From: DASSUW01 sp963774155
GTDB lineage: Bacteria > Actinomycetota > Thermoleophilia > Solirubrobacterales > Solirubrobacteraceae
Length of the DNA stretch: 64,000 bases
Assembly (NCBI GenBank): GCA_963774155.1
Contig: CAVZDW010000005.1
Location: 212,805-276,804 of the forward strand
Direction: 5' to 3'
Each line of letters opens with the position of its first letter. Within the stretch, counting starts at the first letter, position 1. Below the pieces are notes generated by a model, which saw only the letters and a program-made list of their open reading frames with translations, did no database searches and was not told where the DNA came from. Both the position numbers and the translations under genes were made by a program. Below, in pieces: positions 1 to 8,406 of the stretch.

Positions 1-1128
1 GAGGTCGTCGTGGTGGACGTGCAGGAAGCCCAGCGTCGCCTTCCGCTTGGCCACGAGGTTCAGCGCGGACACGGGACCGGTGCGCGGCGTGCCGCGGCGC
101 GGGAACTGGATCCGGCGCAGCTCCCACACCTCGCGCCACGCCGCCGGGTCGATCGACGCGCGGATGTCGGCGAACCACGGCTGCTCCTCGAACGCGGCGC
201 GCTCGGCGGGCGAGAGCAGGTCGCCGACCTCGTCCTTCACCGCCTCGCAGATGCCCAGGAACGTGAGGAACTCCAGGTACAGCCCGACACGGACGAGCCA
301 GCCGGGGTCGGAGAGGTGCTGGCCGGCGAACGCGATGTCCTGGATCACGGCGCGCGTGTAGAGGGCCGCCTTGTCGGCCCCGATCTTCAGGACGGGGAAC
401 CACGGGTGGTACGACGGCCCCGGGTCCGCGGTGTTCGCGGCGGCGGCCTGCCGCTCGGTGTCGGGCACGACGAGGCGCTCGAGCAGCCGTTCGTAGAGCG
501 ATCCGCAGCGCCGCAGGTCGCAGACCAGCAGTGAAGCCTGGGCGCCCGCGAGGGGCACGCCGGCGTCCAGCGCCTTGAGCTCCACGCGCAGGCGCTGGCA
601 GAAGAGATGGCCGAACGTGAACGGATCGGCGCCGTCCGTGGCCCCGTCGCGAATGCTCGCATCCAGGTCGTCCCACGCCCACTCGGCTCCGGGCAGCAGG
701 TTGCGCGCCGGCGTGAGCGGCAGGACCCGCCTGCGCCCGGGCTCGGCCTCGGCCACGCGCGCGGCGCCGTCCGCTCCGGTGACGAACGCCAGCGGCGTCG
801 CCACCCGATCGTCCCAGCCGGGAACGGGCACGGGAGCGAGCGATCCGTCAGGCCCGGTGAACGACACGCGAGCGCGCACCTCGATCTCGTCGGCCACGCC
901 GTCCTGCACCTCGTAGAGGAGGAACGCCCGGTCCTGCTCCTCGCCGGGCAGGACCAGGGCGACGTCCGCGCTCGAGCCGAAGCCCGGATGCGTCGCCTCG
1001 TCGGCCGGTCGCCGGCCCGGGACGAACGGCACGATCCGGCACTGGACCGGCTCCAGGCTCCGCTCGAGCGCGCCGGCCGCGCGGCGCAGCACCTCGGCCT
1101 TGCCCGCGGCGTCCAAGCCGTGCTCCAT
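1..1128 (-). CDS. Hypothetical protein, 3' end beyond the window
   Basis: An open frame of 376 codons runs from an ATG at 1128 off the left edge with no stop. I do not recognise the family. The translation is mildly acidic, has no signal peptide or membrane segment, and opens with a short helical stretch (MEHGLDAAGKAEVL). Middle parts look like an extended beta-rich domain, and a helical part contains the run LYLEFLTFLGIC followed by EEQPWFADIRASIDP. Codon use is typical of the window (G/C in third positions), and the plus-strand frames over it are Arg/Gly-rich shadows. The next minus-strand gene ends 21 bases upstream, so the two may be co-transcribed. No function is proposed. Confidence 0.7.
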   Translation of the reverse strand, partial: MEHGLDAAGKAEVLRRAAGALERSLEPVQCRIVPFVPGRRPADEATHPGFGSSADVALVLPGEEQDRAFLLYEVQDGVADEIEVRARVSFTGPDGSLAPVPVPGWDDRVATPLAFVTGADGAARVAEAEPGRRRVLPLTPARNLLPGAEWAWDDLDASIRDGATDGADPFTFGHLFCQRLRVELKALDAGVPLAGAQASLLVCDLRRCGSLYERLLERLVVPDTERQAAAANTADPGPSYHPWFPVLKIGADKAALYTRAVIQDIAFAGQHLSDPGWLVRVGLYLEFLTFLGICEAVKDEVGDLLSPAERAAFEEQPWFADIRASIDPAAWREVWELRRIQFPRRGTPRTGPVSALNLVAKRKATLGFLHVHHDDL

Positions 1129-1149
1129 CGGCCGATGCTATCCGGGGCG

Positions 1150-1614
1150 TCAGTCGCGGAGCGAGAGGTCCACCGCGCGGGCGACCTGCTCGCGGGAGCG
1201 CGCGCGGACGGCGCTGCCCAGCGCGGCCTGCCAGCGCTCGGCGGTGACCGTGCTCGTGTCGAGGCCGAGGTCGGAGAGGATCGCCGTCTGGTCGACGTGG
1301 CCCGCGATCTGCTCGGCGCGACGGATCGCGGCGGCGTGCTGCGCGCGGACGAGCGGCGTGCGCCCGCCCTCGCTCGACATCGTCAGCAGGTCCTCGGCCA
1401 CCTGCGGCACGGCTCGCCGCGCGCACTTCTCCCACGGCGCGTCGGTCGCGGCGTCGACGACGACCTGACGCACCACCCGCCAGCCGGCGTGATGGGACTC
1501 GCAGCGGCTGACCAGGAAGCGGGCCAGCGCCTCGGCGACCACCGCCGCTTCGGGCTCGTCGCCGTGCACGTGCAGGTGGCGCAACGCCTCGCGGACGCCG
1601 CGGCCGCTCTGCAC
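1150..1614 (-). CDS. Hypothetical helical protein
   Basis: The frame encodes a helix-rich soluble protein ending in SREQVARAVDLSLRD. There are no membrane segments and I recognise no family. The start is uncertain. The only in-frame conventional start after an A/T-richer, promoter-like stretch (about 1680-1700) is GTG at 1614, but protein-like sequence (for example VRRTPAQLARAV) continues a further 20 residues upstream to about 1675 without a start codon. Either a rare start is used or a base is missing. The frame could be opened further to 1827, but that would overlap the clearly coding neighbour at 1694-2011. It lies 21 bases upstream of the partial gene at the left edge. Confidence 0.55.
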   Translation of the reverse strand: MQSGRGVREALRHLHVHGDEPEAAVVAEALARFLVSRCESHHAGWRVVRQVVVDAATDAPWEKCARRAVPQVAEDLLTMSSEGGRTPLVRAQHAAAIRRAEQIAGHVDQTAILSDLGLDTSTVTAERWQAALGSAVRARSREQVARAVDLSLRD

Positions 1615-1693
1615 GGCCCGGGCGAGCTGGGCTGGGGTCCGCCGAACCCTGCGCGGTATCTGCTGGTCTTCGATACACCCACTGTAGGCGTTA

Positions 1694-2011
1694 TTACCTG
1701 CCGGTCGGGCGATGGGCGGGCGAGCGGGTGTGCCCGCGAGGCCCCTGCCCGGGTCCGCCCCCGCCACGCGGGTCGCCGCGATGGACGGCCGGCGTGCGGC
1801 GTATGAGGCGGCGCAGCGCTTCGTCATGCGCGCCCTCTTCAGTGCGGGCGGTCAAGGTCCGGGGGTGGAAGGTCCGCAGGACCGGTCCCCGCGTGGGATC
1901 CGGCACCGCCACGACGACCTTCGATCGGCTGGGGACCTGGAACACGATGCCGTCCCGCTCGCCGCCTTCGTCGGCCACGGTCACGAGCTCGCCTTCGCGA
2001 AGTGAGGTCAT
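1694..2011 (-). CDS. Small beta-rich protein with basic Gly/Pro tail
   Basis: The 105-residue product opens MTSLREGELVTVADEGG and alternates short strands (GIVFQVPSRSKVVVAVPD), which resembles a small SH3-like barrel. A basic, glycine-rich tail ends in HTRSPAHRPTGR. A similar plan (short beta barrel starting with a phrase like REGELVTV or REGQPVWV) recurs in the 64-residue protein at 2807-3001, so the two may be distant relatives on either side of the methyltransferase. The tail looks disordered and could bind nucleic acid, but that is only inference. No family name is assigned. It is divergent from the methyltransferase that starts at 2086. Confidence 0.6.
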   Translation of the reverse strand: MTSLREGELVTVADEGGERDGIVFQVPSRSKVVVAVPDPTRGPVLRTFHPRTLTARTEEGAHDEALRRLIRRTPAVHRGDPRGGGGPGQGPRGHTRSPAHRPTGR

Positions 2012-2085
2012 CGGCCGAGCCTACCGAGCCGCTCATCCGCTCTGGGTGATGACGCCGCGCGCGCCGCCCGGTGTGATCGTCGCCG

Positions 2086-2829
2086 ATGAAGCTGGACGTG
2101 CTCTGGCACGACCTCGAGTGCAGCGGGTACGACGTGGACCTGCCGCTCTGGCGCGCGCTGGCGGCCGAGGAAGGCGGGCCCGTGCTCGACGTGGGCGCCG
2201 GCACCGGTCGCGTGAGCCTCGACCTCGCCGGCGGCGGTGTCGCCGTCGTCGCCCTGGACGCCGACGCCGCGCTCCTGGAGGCGCTGGAGCGCCGCGCCGC
2301 GGGGCTGCCCGTCGAGACGGTCGTCGCCGACGCCCGTGACTTCATGCTCCGCCGCCGGTTCGCGCTCGTGCTCGTGCCGATGCAGACGCTGCAGCTGCTC
2401 GGCGGGCCGGCCGGCCGCGCGGCCTTCCTGCACCGCGCGCTCGACCATCTCGAGCCCGGCGGGTTGCTCGCCGTCGCGCTGGCCGACGCGATGGACTGCT
2501 TCGACGAGGACCACGACATGCCGCCGCCGCCCGACGCCTGCGAGATCGGCGGCGTCCGCTACGCCAGCCAGCTGGTCGCGGTGGTGGAGGATGACGGTCG
2601 CGCGGCGATCCACCGGCGGCGTGAGGTCATCGGGCCGGGGGAGCGCTTCGAGTCCGTCGAGGCCGTCATACGGCTCGACCGGGTGACCGCGCACGATGTC
2701 GCCGCGGAAGCGGCCGCCGTCGGCTTCCTCAACGAGCCGCACCTGTTCATACCGACGACCGAGCGGTACCTCGGATCGACGGTGGTCGTCCTCCGCGCGC
2801 CGCCGCTCAGGCGTCGTCCCGGGGCGTGA
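2086..2829 (+). CDS. Class I SAM-dependent methyltransferase
   Basis: The 247-residue protein has a Rossmann-type SAM-binding core. Motif I is VLDVGAGTGRVSLDLA (about residues 33-48), an acidic post-motif follows (ALDADAALL), then a motif II/III-like segment (FALVLVPMQTLQLL) and the usual HLEPGGLLAV strand before the C-terminal part. This is a small-molecule type methyltransferase of unknown substrate. The ATG at 2086 gives the normal N-terminal length. The 3' end overlaps the convergent 64-residue gene by 23 bases. Nothing nearby fixes the substrate. Confidence 0.85.
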   Translation: MKLDVLWHDLECSGYDVDLPLWRALAAEEGGPVLDVGAGTGRVSLDLAGGGVAVVALDADAALLEALERRAAGLPVETVVADARDFMLRRRFALVLVPMQTLQLLGGPAGRAAFLHRALDHLEPGGLLAVALADAMDCFDEDHDMPPPPDACEIGGVRYASQLVAVVEDDGRAAIHRRREVIGPGERFESVEAVIRLDRVTAHDVAAEAAAVGFLNEPHLFIPTTERYLGSTVVVLRAPPLRRRPGA

Positions 2830-3001
2830 TGCGCGGCAACGCCACCTCGTGCGACGAGCGCGTGTCGTCGTAGACGACGTAGGCCGCGGGCGGACCCCCC
2901 AGCCACGACATGGTCTGGACCTCACCGACGTAGACGCCGGCGCGCTGCGTCCCGTCGTCCTGCTCGACCCACACCGGCTGACCCTCGCGGAAGCCTTCCA
3001 T
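2807..3001 (-). CDS. Small beta-rich protein, 64 residues
   Basis: The product starts MEGFREGQPVWVEQDDG and continues with short strands (AGVYVGEVQTMSW, AAYVVYDDT, HEVALPRITP). This suggests a five-strand mini-barrel of KOW/SH3 type. The size and the opening phrase resemble the N-terminal part of the 105-residue protein at 1694-2011. It has no signal peptide and no cysteines. The gene converges on and overlaps the end of the methyltransferase gene. Function is unknown. Confidence 0.6.
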   Translation of the reverse strand: MEGFREGQPVWVEQDDGTQRAGVYVGEVQTMSWLGGPPAAYVVYDDTRSSHEVALPRITPRDDA

Positions 3002-3022
3002 CGGCCAGATCCTCCCACGATT

Positions 3023-3640
3023 TCACGCCACGGACGATGCGCCGGCGGCCACCATCGCCACCACCCGCTCGATGAACGCGGGCTCGGGCGGCTCAGCGGT
3101 CACGAGCAGGCGGAAGTAGATCGGACCGAGGACGGCCTCGATCACCGTTCGCGGATCCGTGCCGGCCGGAACCTCCCCGCGCGCGATGGCTCGCTCCACG
3201 ATCTCGCCGTCGAGGGCCAGCCGCTCGGTCCAGAAGCGGTGGCTCGCGTCCGCGAGCGCGGGGTCGTGCGCTCCCGCCGCCACGACGGCGCGGACGACGG
3301 CCTGGCCCTGTGGGGTGCCGGCCGTCGCGGCCGCGGCGGTGGCGAGTGCCGTCAGATCGCTTCGCAGTGAGCCGGTGTCGGTGATCGGGATGCGCTCGCC
3401 GGCGAGGGCGAGCATCGCGTCGAGCACCAGTGCCTCGCGCGTCCCCCAGCGCCGGTAGAGCGTCGTCTTGTGCACGCCCGCCCGACGCGCGACGGCGTCG
3501 AGGGTGAGCGCGGCGTACCCCGACTCCGTGAGCTCTTCGATGGTGGCCTCGAGCGCATCGGCGCGCACCCGCGCGCTCCGGCCCCCGGGCCGTTGGCTGG
3601 GTCTCGCTGCCACGGCGTCCGAGAACCTATCGCAACTCAT
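3023..3640 (-). CDS. TetR/AcrR family transcriptional regulator
   Basis: The 205-residue product has an N-terminal TetR helix-turn-helix at about residues 27-75. Key segments are GYAALTLDAVARRAGVHKTT and LYRRWGTREALV, which is the canonical arrangement. A TetR_C-type ligand domain follows (VVRAVVAAGAHDPALADASH, then PRTVIEAVLGPIYFRLL). I chose the ATG at 3640 because upstream in-frame sequence loses coding character and a longer reading would run into the divergent gene. It is transcribed away from the deazaflavin-dependent oxidoreductase at 3671. An inverted repeat spans both start codons, which suggests that this repressor controls itself and the neighbour. The ligand is unknown. Confidence 0.9.
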   Translation of the reverse strand: MSCDRFSDAVAARPSQRPGGRSARVRADALEATIEELTESGYAALTLDAVARRAGVHKTTLYRRWGTREALVLDAMLALAGERIPITDTGSLRSDLTALATAAAATAGTPQGQAVVRAVVAAGAHDPALADASHRFWTERLALDGEIVERAIARGEVPAGTDPRTVIEAVLGPIYFRLLVTAEPPEPAFIERVVAMVAAGASSVA

Positions 3641-3683
3641 CGTGGCGTTTGCTACGGTTCCACTATTGCGATGACGAGTTGCG
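3631..3683. promoter_or_regulatory. Candidate TetR operator between divergent genes
   Basis: Eight-base arms CGCAACTC (3631-3638) and GAGTTGCG (3676-3683) form a perfect inverted repeat. A second, overlapping pair, ATCGCAA (3629-3635) and TTGCGAT (3666-3672), is also perfect. The arms cover the start codons of both the TetR gene (3640) and the oxidoreductase (3671), a position suited to repression of both. The assignment rests on geometry only. Confidence 0.45.
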
Positions 3684-4258
3684 TTTACCGCGAAGCACGT
3701 CTGCTGCAGAGGGTGGTGCGATGGACTGCCGCGACGCGCCCGCTCGCGTGGCTCTACGGTCGCATCCAGCAGCCGCTCGACACGCTCGTCTACCGGCTCA
3801 GCAGGGGGAGGACGACGCTCTCGTCCTGGATGGCGGGCGTGCAGCTCGTGATGCTGACCACCACCGGCGCGAGGACCGGTCGGCAGCGGACGGTGCCCGT
3901 GCTGGCGATCCGCGACGGCGAGGCGCTCATCGTCATCGCGTCGAACTTCGGCCGGCCGCGTCATCCGGCCTGGTACCACAACCTGCGTGCCGAGCCGCGG
4001 GCGTGGGCCGAGGTCGCGGGCAGTGGAGGCCCGTTCCTGGCACGAGAGCTCTCAGGTGCCGAACGGGATCGCTGCTTCCGGCTCGGCGCCGAGATCTACC
4101 CGGGCTTCGAGCACTACGTGCGCTGGGCGCGGCGCCGCATCCCCGTCATGCGGCTCGAGCGGCGGGGATCTCGGCGCGCAGGGAGGTCCCGGCGCCCGCG
4201 GGGCTCTCGACCTCGAGCGAGCCGCCCAGCGCCTCGACCCGATCGGCCAGGCCCCTGA
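3671..4258 (+). CDS. Deazaflavin (F420)-dependent nitroreductase-family protein
   Basis: The fold is the split-barrel DUF385/Ddn family. The signature segment is VMLTTTGARTGRQRTVPVLA (around residues 60-79), followed by GEALIVIASNFGRPRHPAWYHNL and then the VAGSGGPFLARELSGAERDR strand-helix unit. Known members bind F420 or flavin and reduce nitro, quinone or enone substrates. The ATG at 3671 gives MTSCVYREARLLQRVVRW. The normal family C-terminus should fall near RRIPVMRLERR, but the frame continues for about 35 Arg/Pro-rich residues that lie antisense to the end of the histidine kinase gene (113-base overlap). The tail may therefore be an extension caused by a lost stop. The TetR gene upstream probably regulates it. 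Confidence 0.85.
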   Translation: MTSCVYREARLLQRVVRWTAATRPLAWLYGRIQQPLDTLVYRLSRGRTTLSSWMAGVQLVMLTTTGARTGRQRTVPVLAIRDGEALIVIASNFGRPRHPAWYHNLRAEPRAWAEVAGSGGPFLARELSGAERDRCFRLGAEIYPGFEHYVRWARRRIPVMRLERRGSRRAGRSRRPRGSRPRASRPAPRPDRPGP

Positions 4259-5567
4259 GCCCGGTGCCGCCCGCGGGGTCGGCGCCGCCGACGCCGTCGT
4301 CGGACACCTCGACGGAGACCGTCCCGTCGCTCGCGGCGACCCGGACGCGGACCGTGGACGCCTGCGCGTACTTCGCGACGTTGGTCAGTGCCTCGGCGAT
4401 CAGGTAGTAGGCCGCCGCCTCGACGGGCTCCGGCAGCCGCTCGGCGGGGATCTCGGCGATCTCGACGACGACGGGGGCGCGGCCCGCGAGCATCTCGACC
4501 GCGGCCCGCAGGCCGCGATCGCTGAGTACCGCCGGATGGAGGCCGCGGGCGATCTCGCGCAGCTCTTCGAGGGCCAGGGCCAGCTCGTCGCCGGCCCCCG
4601 TGAGGGCCGCGCGCACGGCCGCCGGATCGGAGTCGAGCTTCGCCAGCGCGAGCCGCAGGGACAACGCGAGCGTGACGAGGCGCTGCTGCGCGCCGTCGTG
4701 GAGGTTGCGCTCGAGGCGGCGCCGCTCGACGTCACCGGCGGCGACGATCCGCGCTCGCGACGCGGCGAGGTCCTCGAGCCGCGCGTGGAGCTCGGCGTTC
4801 AGGCGATGGACCTCCGCGTCCTGCGCCTTGCGATCCGTGATGTCGGTGTAGGCGACCATGTTCCCGATCACGCGGCCGGAGCCGTCGCGGACCGGGGCGG
4901 AGGCGATCGACACGGCGACGAGCGTCCCGTCCTTGCGCTGGCGCACGGTCTCGTAGTCGTTGATCGACTCGCCCCCGCGCACGCGCTCGAAGAGCTCCTC
5001 GCCCTCGGCGTGTCTCGCGGGCGGCGCCAGCGGGAGGCCGCCGCGGCCGAGCATCTCGTCGCGCGACCAGCCGAAGATGCGCTCGGCGGCCGGGTTCCAC
5101 AGCCGGATCCGGGTGTCGAGCCCGAACTCCACGAGGGCGACCGGCGAGGAGTCGATCAGCGCGTGGAGCCGCTCCTCCTGTGCCTTGCGTTCGGTGATGT
5201 CCGTGTACGCGACCATGTTCCCGACGACGCGGCCGGAGCCATCGCGGACAGGCGCGGCGGCGATCGAGACGGCGACGAGCGTCCCGTCCTTGCGCAGGCG
5301 CACGGTCTCGTAGTCGTTGATCGACTCGCCCGCGCGCACGCGCACGAAGAGATCCTCGGCCTCGCCGCGCTTCTCCGGCGGCGCGAACGGGAGGCCGCCA
5401 CGTTCGAGCATCTCCTCGGCCGACCAGCCGAAGATCCGCTCGGCCGCCGGGTTCCACAGCCGGATGCGCGTGTCCAGGCCGAACTCCACGAGCGCGAGCG
5501 GCGAGGAGTCGATGAGCGCCTGCAGCCGCTCTTCCTGCTGCTCGCGCTCGGAGCCGTCGTCAGACAC
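4146..5567 (-). CDS. PAS-PAS sensor histidine kinase (NarL/HisKA_3 type)
   Basis: The 473-residue soluble kinase starts MSDDGSEREQQEERLQALID. Two PAS domains, each within a 119-residue unit (about 12-130 and 131-249), are nearly identical to each other. A coiled linker follows, then the HisKA_3 dimerisation helix with the phospho-acceptor in RRRLERNLHDGAQQRLV (around residues 285-301), and an HATPase_c domain with the N box EALTNVAKYA and G boxes DDGVGG and GTGLRGLADRVEALGG. It has no membrane segment, so the sensed signal is probably cytoplasmic (redox, ligand or light). No response regulator gene is adjacent, which makes it an orphan kinase. Its 3' end overlaps the convergent oxidoreductase gene. 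Confidence 0.92.
   Translation of the reverse strand: MSDDGSEREQQEERLQALIDSSPLALVEFGLDTRIRLWNPAAERIFGWSAEEMLERGGLPFAPPEKRGEAEDLFVRVRAGESINDYETVRLRKDGTLVAVSIAAAPVRDGSGRVVGNMVAYTDITERKAQEERLHALIDSSPVALVEFGLDTRIRLWNPAAERIFGWSRDEMLGRGGLPLAPPARHAEGEELFERVRGGESINDYETVRQRKDGTLVAVSIASAPVRDGSGRVIGNMVAYTDITDRKAQDAEVHRLNAELHARLEDLAASRARIVAAGDVERRRLERNLHDGAQQRLVTLALSLRLALAKLDSDPAAVRAALTGAGDELALALEELREIARGLHPAVLSDRGLRAAVEMLAGRAPVVVEIAEIPAERLPEPVEAAAYYLIAEALTNVAKYAQASTVRVRVAASDGTVSVEVSDDGVGGADPAGGTGLRGLADRVEALGGSLEVESPAGAGTSLRAEIPAARAA
4821..5534 (-). repeat. Tandem duplication of a 357-base PAS unit
   Basis: Two adjacent 357-base units (5534-5178 and 5177-4821, minus strand) encode PAS domains that differ at only a small number of residues. 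Shared segments include VEFGLDTRIRLWNPAAERIF and GESINDYETVR. The duplication is in frame and codon-level similarity is also high, so it looks recent or kept alike by gene conversion. Confidence 0.8.
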
Positions 5568-5648
5568 TCAGCGGTTTGTAGCGCGTGGCGCGGCGCCCTG
5601 GCTGAGCGCCGGGGTCCAGCGGCTGCTCGGCGCCGCTGACCCGGCGGT

Positions 5649-8285
5649 TCAGTGGGTCCGCAGGCAGCGACGCCCGCGCGGCTGACGCACGGGCGGCGGC
5701 AGCTTGAGCCCGCGTTCGGCCATCAGCGCGCGCAGGCGGTCCGGGTAGTCCGTGATCAGCCCGTCGACGCCGGCGTCCATGAGCGAGGCCATGGTCGGCG
5801 CGTCGTCGACCGTCCACGGGATCACCAGCAGGCCGTTGTCGTGCGCCTCGGACACGAGCGCCGGTGTCGTGTACGGGCGGTAGGCGGGGTCGCCGACCGT
5901 GCCGTTCTGGGGGTTGCCGTGGACGGGGGAGATGGCGTCGGCGCCGAACGAGGCGGCTGCGGCGACGAGGCTGCCGCCGAACGCGTCGATGTCGATGCCG
6001 CCCAGCCACGGCGAGGCGCCGGGCTGTCCGACCTGCAGGAAGTCGCCGTTGGTGAGCGCGACGAGCGGGAGCCGCGGCTCGACCTCGCGCATGCGCATGA
6101 GGGCGCCCCAGTCGAAGCTCTGGATGGTCACCTGGTCCAGCAGCCGCGCCTCACGGACCTGGCGGGCGACGATCTGGACGAACTGCTCGCGGGGCGCCGT
6201 CTGGTCGGGCGCTCCCGCCTCGACCTTGGTCTCGATGTTGAGGCGGACCTTGTCGGCGTCGTAGCACTTGACCAGCGCGAAGACGTCGGTCAGCAACGGC
6301 ATGCGGGCACCGGTGACGACGCGCTGCCCGGGGAACTGCGGGAGCGGCTTGTCGCAGGCCAGCGTCCGCACCTGCGCGAGCGTGAGGTTGCGGACGTAGT
6401 CGCCGACGTAGGGGTACTCGGGATCGCCCGCGAACGCCGGCGCGGTGTCGCGGCACTTGCTCGCGGCCACCTGCCGGTCGTGCGTGACGACGGCGTGGCG
6501 GTCCTCGGTGATCTGCACGTCGAGCTCGAGCGTGGTGACGCCGAGCTCGAGGGCGTTCGCGAACGCGTCGAGGGTGTTCTCGGTCACGAGGCCGAGGCCG
6601 CCGCGATGGGCCTGCAGGTCGAAGCGACGCGGGCGTGCCGGCTCCGGCCGCGGAAGGACCAGCTCCGCCGCGACCTGCAGGTGGTCGGACGCGGGGGAGG
6701 GAAGCGTGCGCGCCGACTCCACCTGCACGTCGGCGGTCGTCAGCACGTAGTCGATCCGCGCCGTCGGCCCTGAGGACGGGTACGAGAAGCCGTCGCCCTC
6801 GCCGCCGCGCGGCCACGCGTCGACGAACCGCGGCCAGAGCGGCGCCAGCTCCGGCGCGTCGGGCCGGGCGTTGAGGTCGCCCATGAGCACGATCGGGGTC
6901 CTCGCCGAGCCGAGCAGGTCGACGATCCGCTCGGTCTGCGCGCGTCGTTCGACGGCGCTGGTGTGCTGCAGGTGGGTGTTGGCCACCCGCAGCCGCACGC
7001 CGTCGACGTCGACGCCCGCCTCGAGCAGGCCGCGCTGCTCGCCGTTCTCCGGTCGTGGCAGGTGGGTGTTGCGGCTCCAGGCGATCGGGTGCGCGGAGAG
7101 GATGGCGGTGCCGTACTGGCGGCGCGGCTGGTCCGGCGCGGGTGGCTCGAGGTCCAGGTTGGCCCCGTAGGCGCTCTGCATCCCGAGCCGGTCGGCGAGC
7201 CACTGCGCCTGGTCCACGAACTGGCTGCGCTCGCTCCAGTGGCGGTCGACCTCCTGCAGGGCGACGATCTCCGCGCCGCCGCGCTCGATCTCGGCGGCGA
7301 TCCGCTCGAGGTCGAGCCGCCCGTCGATCCCGGCGGCGTGGGCGATGTTGTAGGTCGCGACGGTGAGCTGCGGCGGGAGCGGCTCGCGCGTCCAGCTGAA
7401 CACCTCGCGCGAGCGCGGGGCGATCGTCAGCCGGAGCCACTCGCTCGCCGTCTCTCCCTCGACGACGATCCGGGTGAGGTTGGGGGCGCGGTGCAGCGGC
7501 TGGTCGGTCTTGTAGACGTGCGTGTCGCCCTGCAGCAGCAGGACGGGCCGCCGGAACTTCCGGGCACGGTCCTCGAGCCGGCGGTTGATGCGGTCGAACG
7601 CGGTGCTGCCGGCGAACGTGTCGGCCTGCATCCCGATCACCACGCCGCGCGCGTGCTCGCGCTTGGCGGCGTCGAACGCGCGGTCGATCCACTCCAGCGC
7701 CGCGGCCTCGCGGGCCGCGACCTCCTGCAGCCGCTCCGCCCGCTGCTCCGGCGTCTCGGCGCCGCCGAACCACGGCGCGAGCCCGTTGTCGCTGCCGACG
7801 ACGTGGACGAGCGCGTAGACGACGTCGGCGTCCGACCAGCGCTGGTTCTCGACGAACGGCGCCCGCTGGCTCCGGACGCGGACCTCGGTCTCGGGATAGA
7901 AGAGCTCGCGGATGCGGGCGAGCCGCTCGGTGGGGACGTAGCCGCCGGCGGCCGGTCGGTGGCAGTCCGTCCATTCGTTGTCGCCCGGCGTGTAGAGGAA
8001 CGGGTCGTCGAACGTGTCGTAAAGGTCGTGCAGCCGCGCCAGCCGGTCGTCGTCGCAGGTGCTGCTGCCGTTCTTGATGTCCCCGAGGTGGACGACGGCC
8101 CTGACATCGGGGTCCTCGTCGATGTCCGCCACGAGCCGCGGGAAGGCGGCTTCCTGCTCGTCGCCGTACGGCGTGTCGCCGATGATGGCCAGCGTGCGCT
8201 CGGGCGCTCGCGACGTCGCGGCGGCCGGCGTGGCACAGATCACAGCCGCCAGGACGGCGGCCACCAAGGTCAAGGCAAGTCTCAT
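5649..8285 (-). CDS. Secreted three-domain phosphoesterase (metallophosphatase + EEP + GDPD)
   Basis: The start at 8285 (MRLALTLVAAVLAAVI) is preceded by a GGGAGGG ribosome site and opens with a Sec signal peptide. Counted from there, the 878-residue chain carries three modules. About 30-310 is a calcineurin-like metallophosphoesterase (LAIIGDTPYGDE, HLGDIKNG, YTPGDNEW, LLQGDTHVY). About 320-550 is an endonuclease/exonuclease/phosphatase domain (TVATYNIAHA, IVALQEVDRHW, LMGDLNARPD, SDHLQVAAEL). About 555-870 is a glycerophosphodiester phosphodiesterase (LQAHRGGLGLVTENTLDAF, ELDVQITEDRHAVVTHD, NIETKVE, WTVDD). All metal-binding motifs look intact. It probably scavenges phosphate from phosphodiesters outside the cell. 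I am sure of the domain calls; the substrates are inference. A basic tail ends in RGRRCLRTH. Confidence 0.93.
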   Translation of the reverse strand: MRLALTLVAAVLAAVICATPAAATSRAPERTLAIIGDTPYGDEQEAAFPRLVADIDEDPDVRAVVHLGDIKNGSSTCDDDRLARLHDLYDTFDDPFLYTPGDNEWTDCHRPAAGGYVPTERLARIRELFYPETEVRVRSQRAPFVENQRWSDADVVYALVHVVGSDNGLAPWFGGAETPEQRAERLQEVAAREAAALEWIDRAFDAAKREHARGVVIGMQADTFAGSTAFDRINRRLEDRARKFRRPVLLLQGDTHVYKTDQPLHRAPNLTRIVVEGETASEWLRLTIAPRSREVFSWTREPLPPQLTVATYNIAHAAGIDGRLDLERIAAEIERGGAEIVALQEVDRHWSERSQFVDQAQWLADRLGMQSAYGANLDLEPPAPDQPRRQYGTAILSAHPIAWSRNTHLPRPENGEQRGLLEAGVDVDGVRLRVANTHLQHTSAVERRAQTERIVDLLGSARTPIVLMGDLNARPDAPELAPLWPRFVDAWPRGGEGDGFSYPSSGPTARIDYVLTTADVQVESARTLPSPASDHLQVAAELVLPRPEPARPRRFDLQAHRGGLGLVTENTLDAFANALELGVTTLELDVQITEDRHAVVTHDRQVAASKCRDTAPAFAGDPEYPYVGDYVRNLTLAQVRTLACDKPLPQFPGQRVVTGARMPLLTDVFALVKCYDADKVRLNIETKVEAGAPDQTAPREQFVQIVARQVREARLLDQVTIQSFDWGALMRMREVEPRLPLVALTNGDFLQVGQPGASPWLGGIDIDAFGGSLVAAAASFGADAISPVHGNPQNGTVGDPAYRPYTTPALVSEAHDNGLLVIPWTVDDAPTMASLMDAGVDGLITDYPDRLRALMAERGLKLPPPVRQPRGRRCLRTH

Positions 8286-8406
8286 CGGGTCCCTCCCGCT
8301 CGCAAGCACCGAGCGCTGGATCCGACCACGCGGAGCGACGTCCCGTGTGACCTCCGTGTAAGCGCTGCGTGACGATCGTGTGGCAGACGAGACGCTGGCT
8401 CGCGGG

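Noticed and set aside
6963..8372. Long plus-strand open frame of 469 codons over the three-domain phosphoesterase gene
   Set aside because: It is Arg/Gly/Leu-rich, has no recognisable domains, and lies exactly antisense to a gene with clear motifs. It is a shadow of GC-rich codon use.
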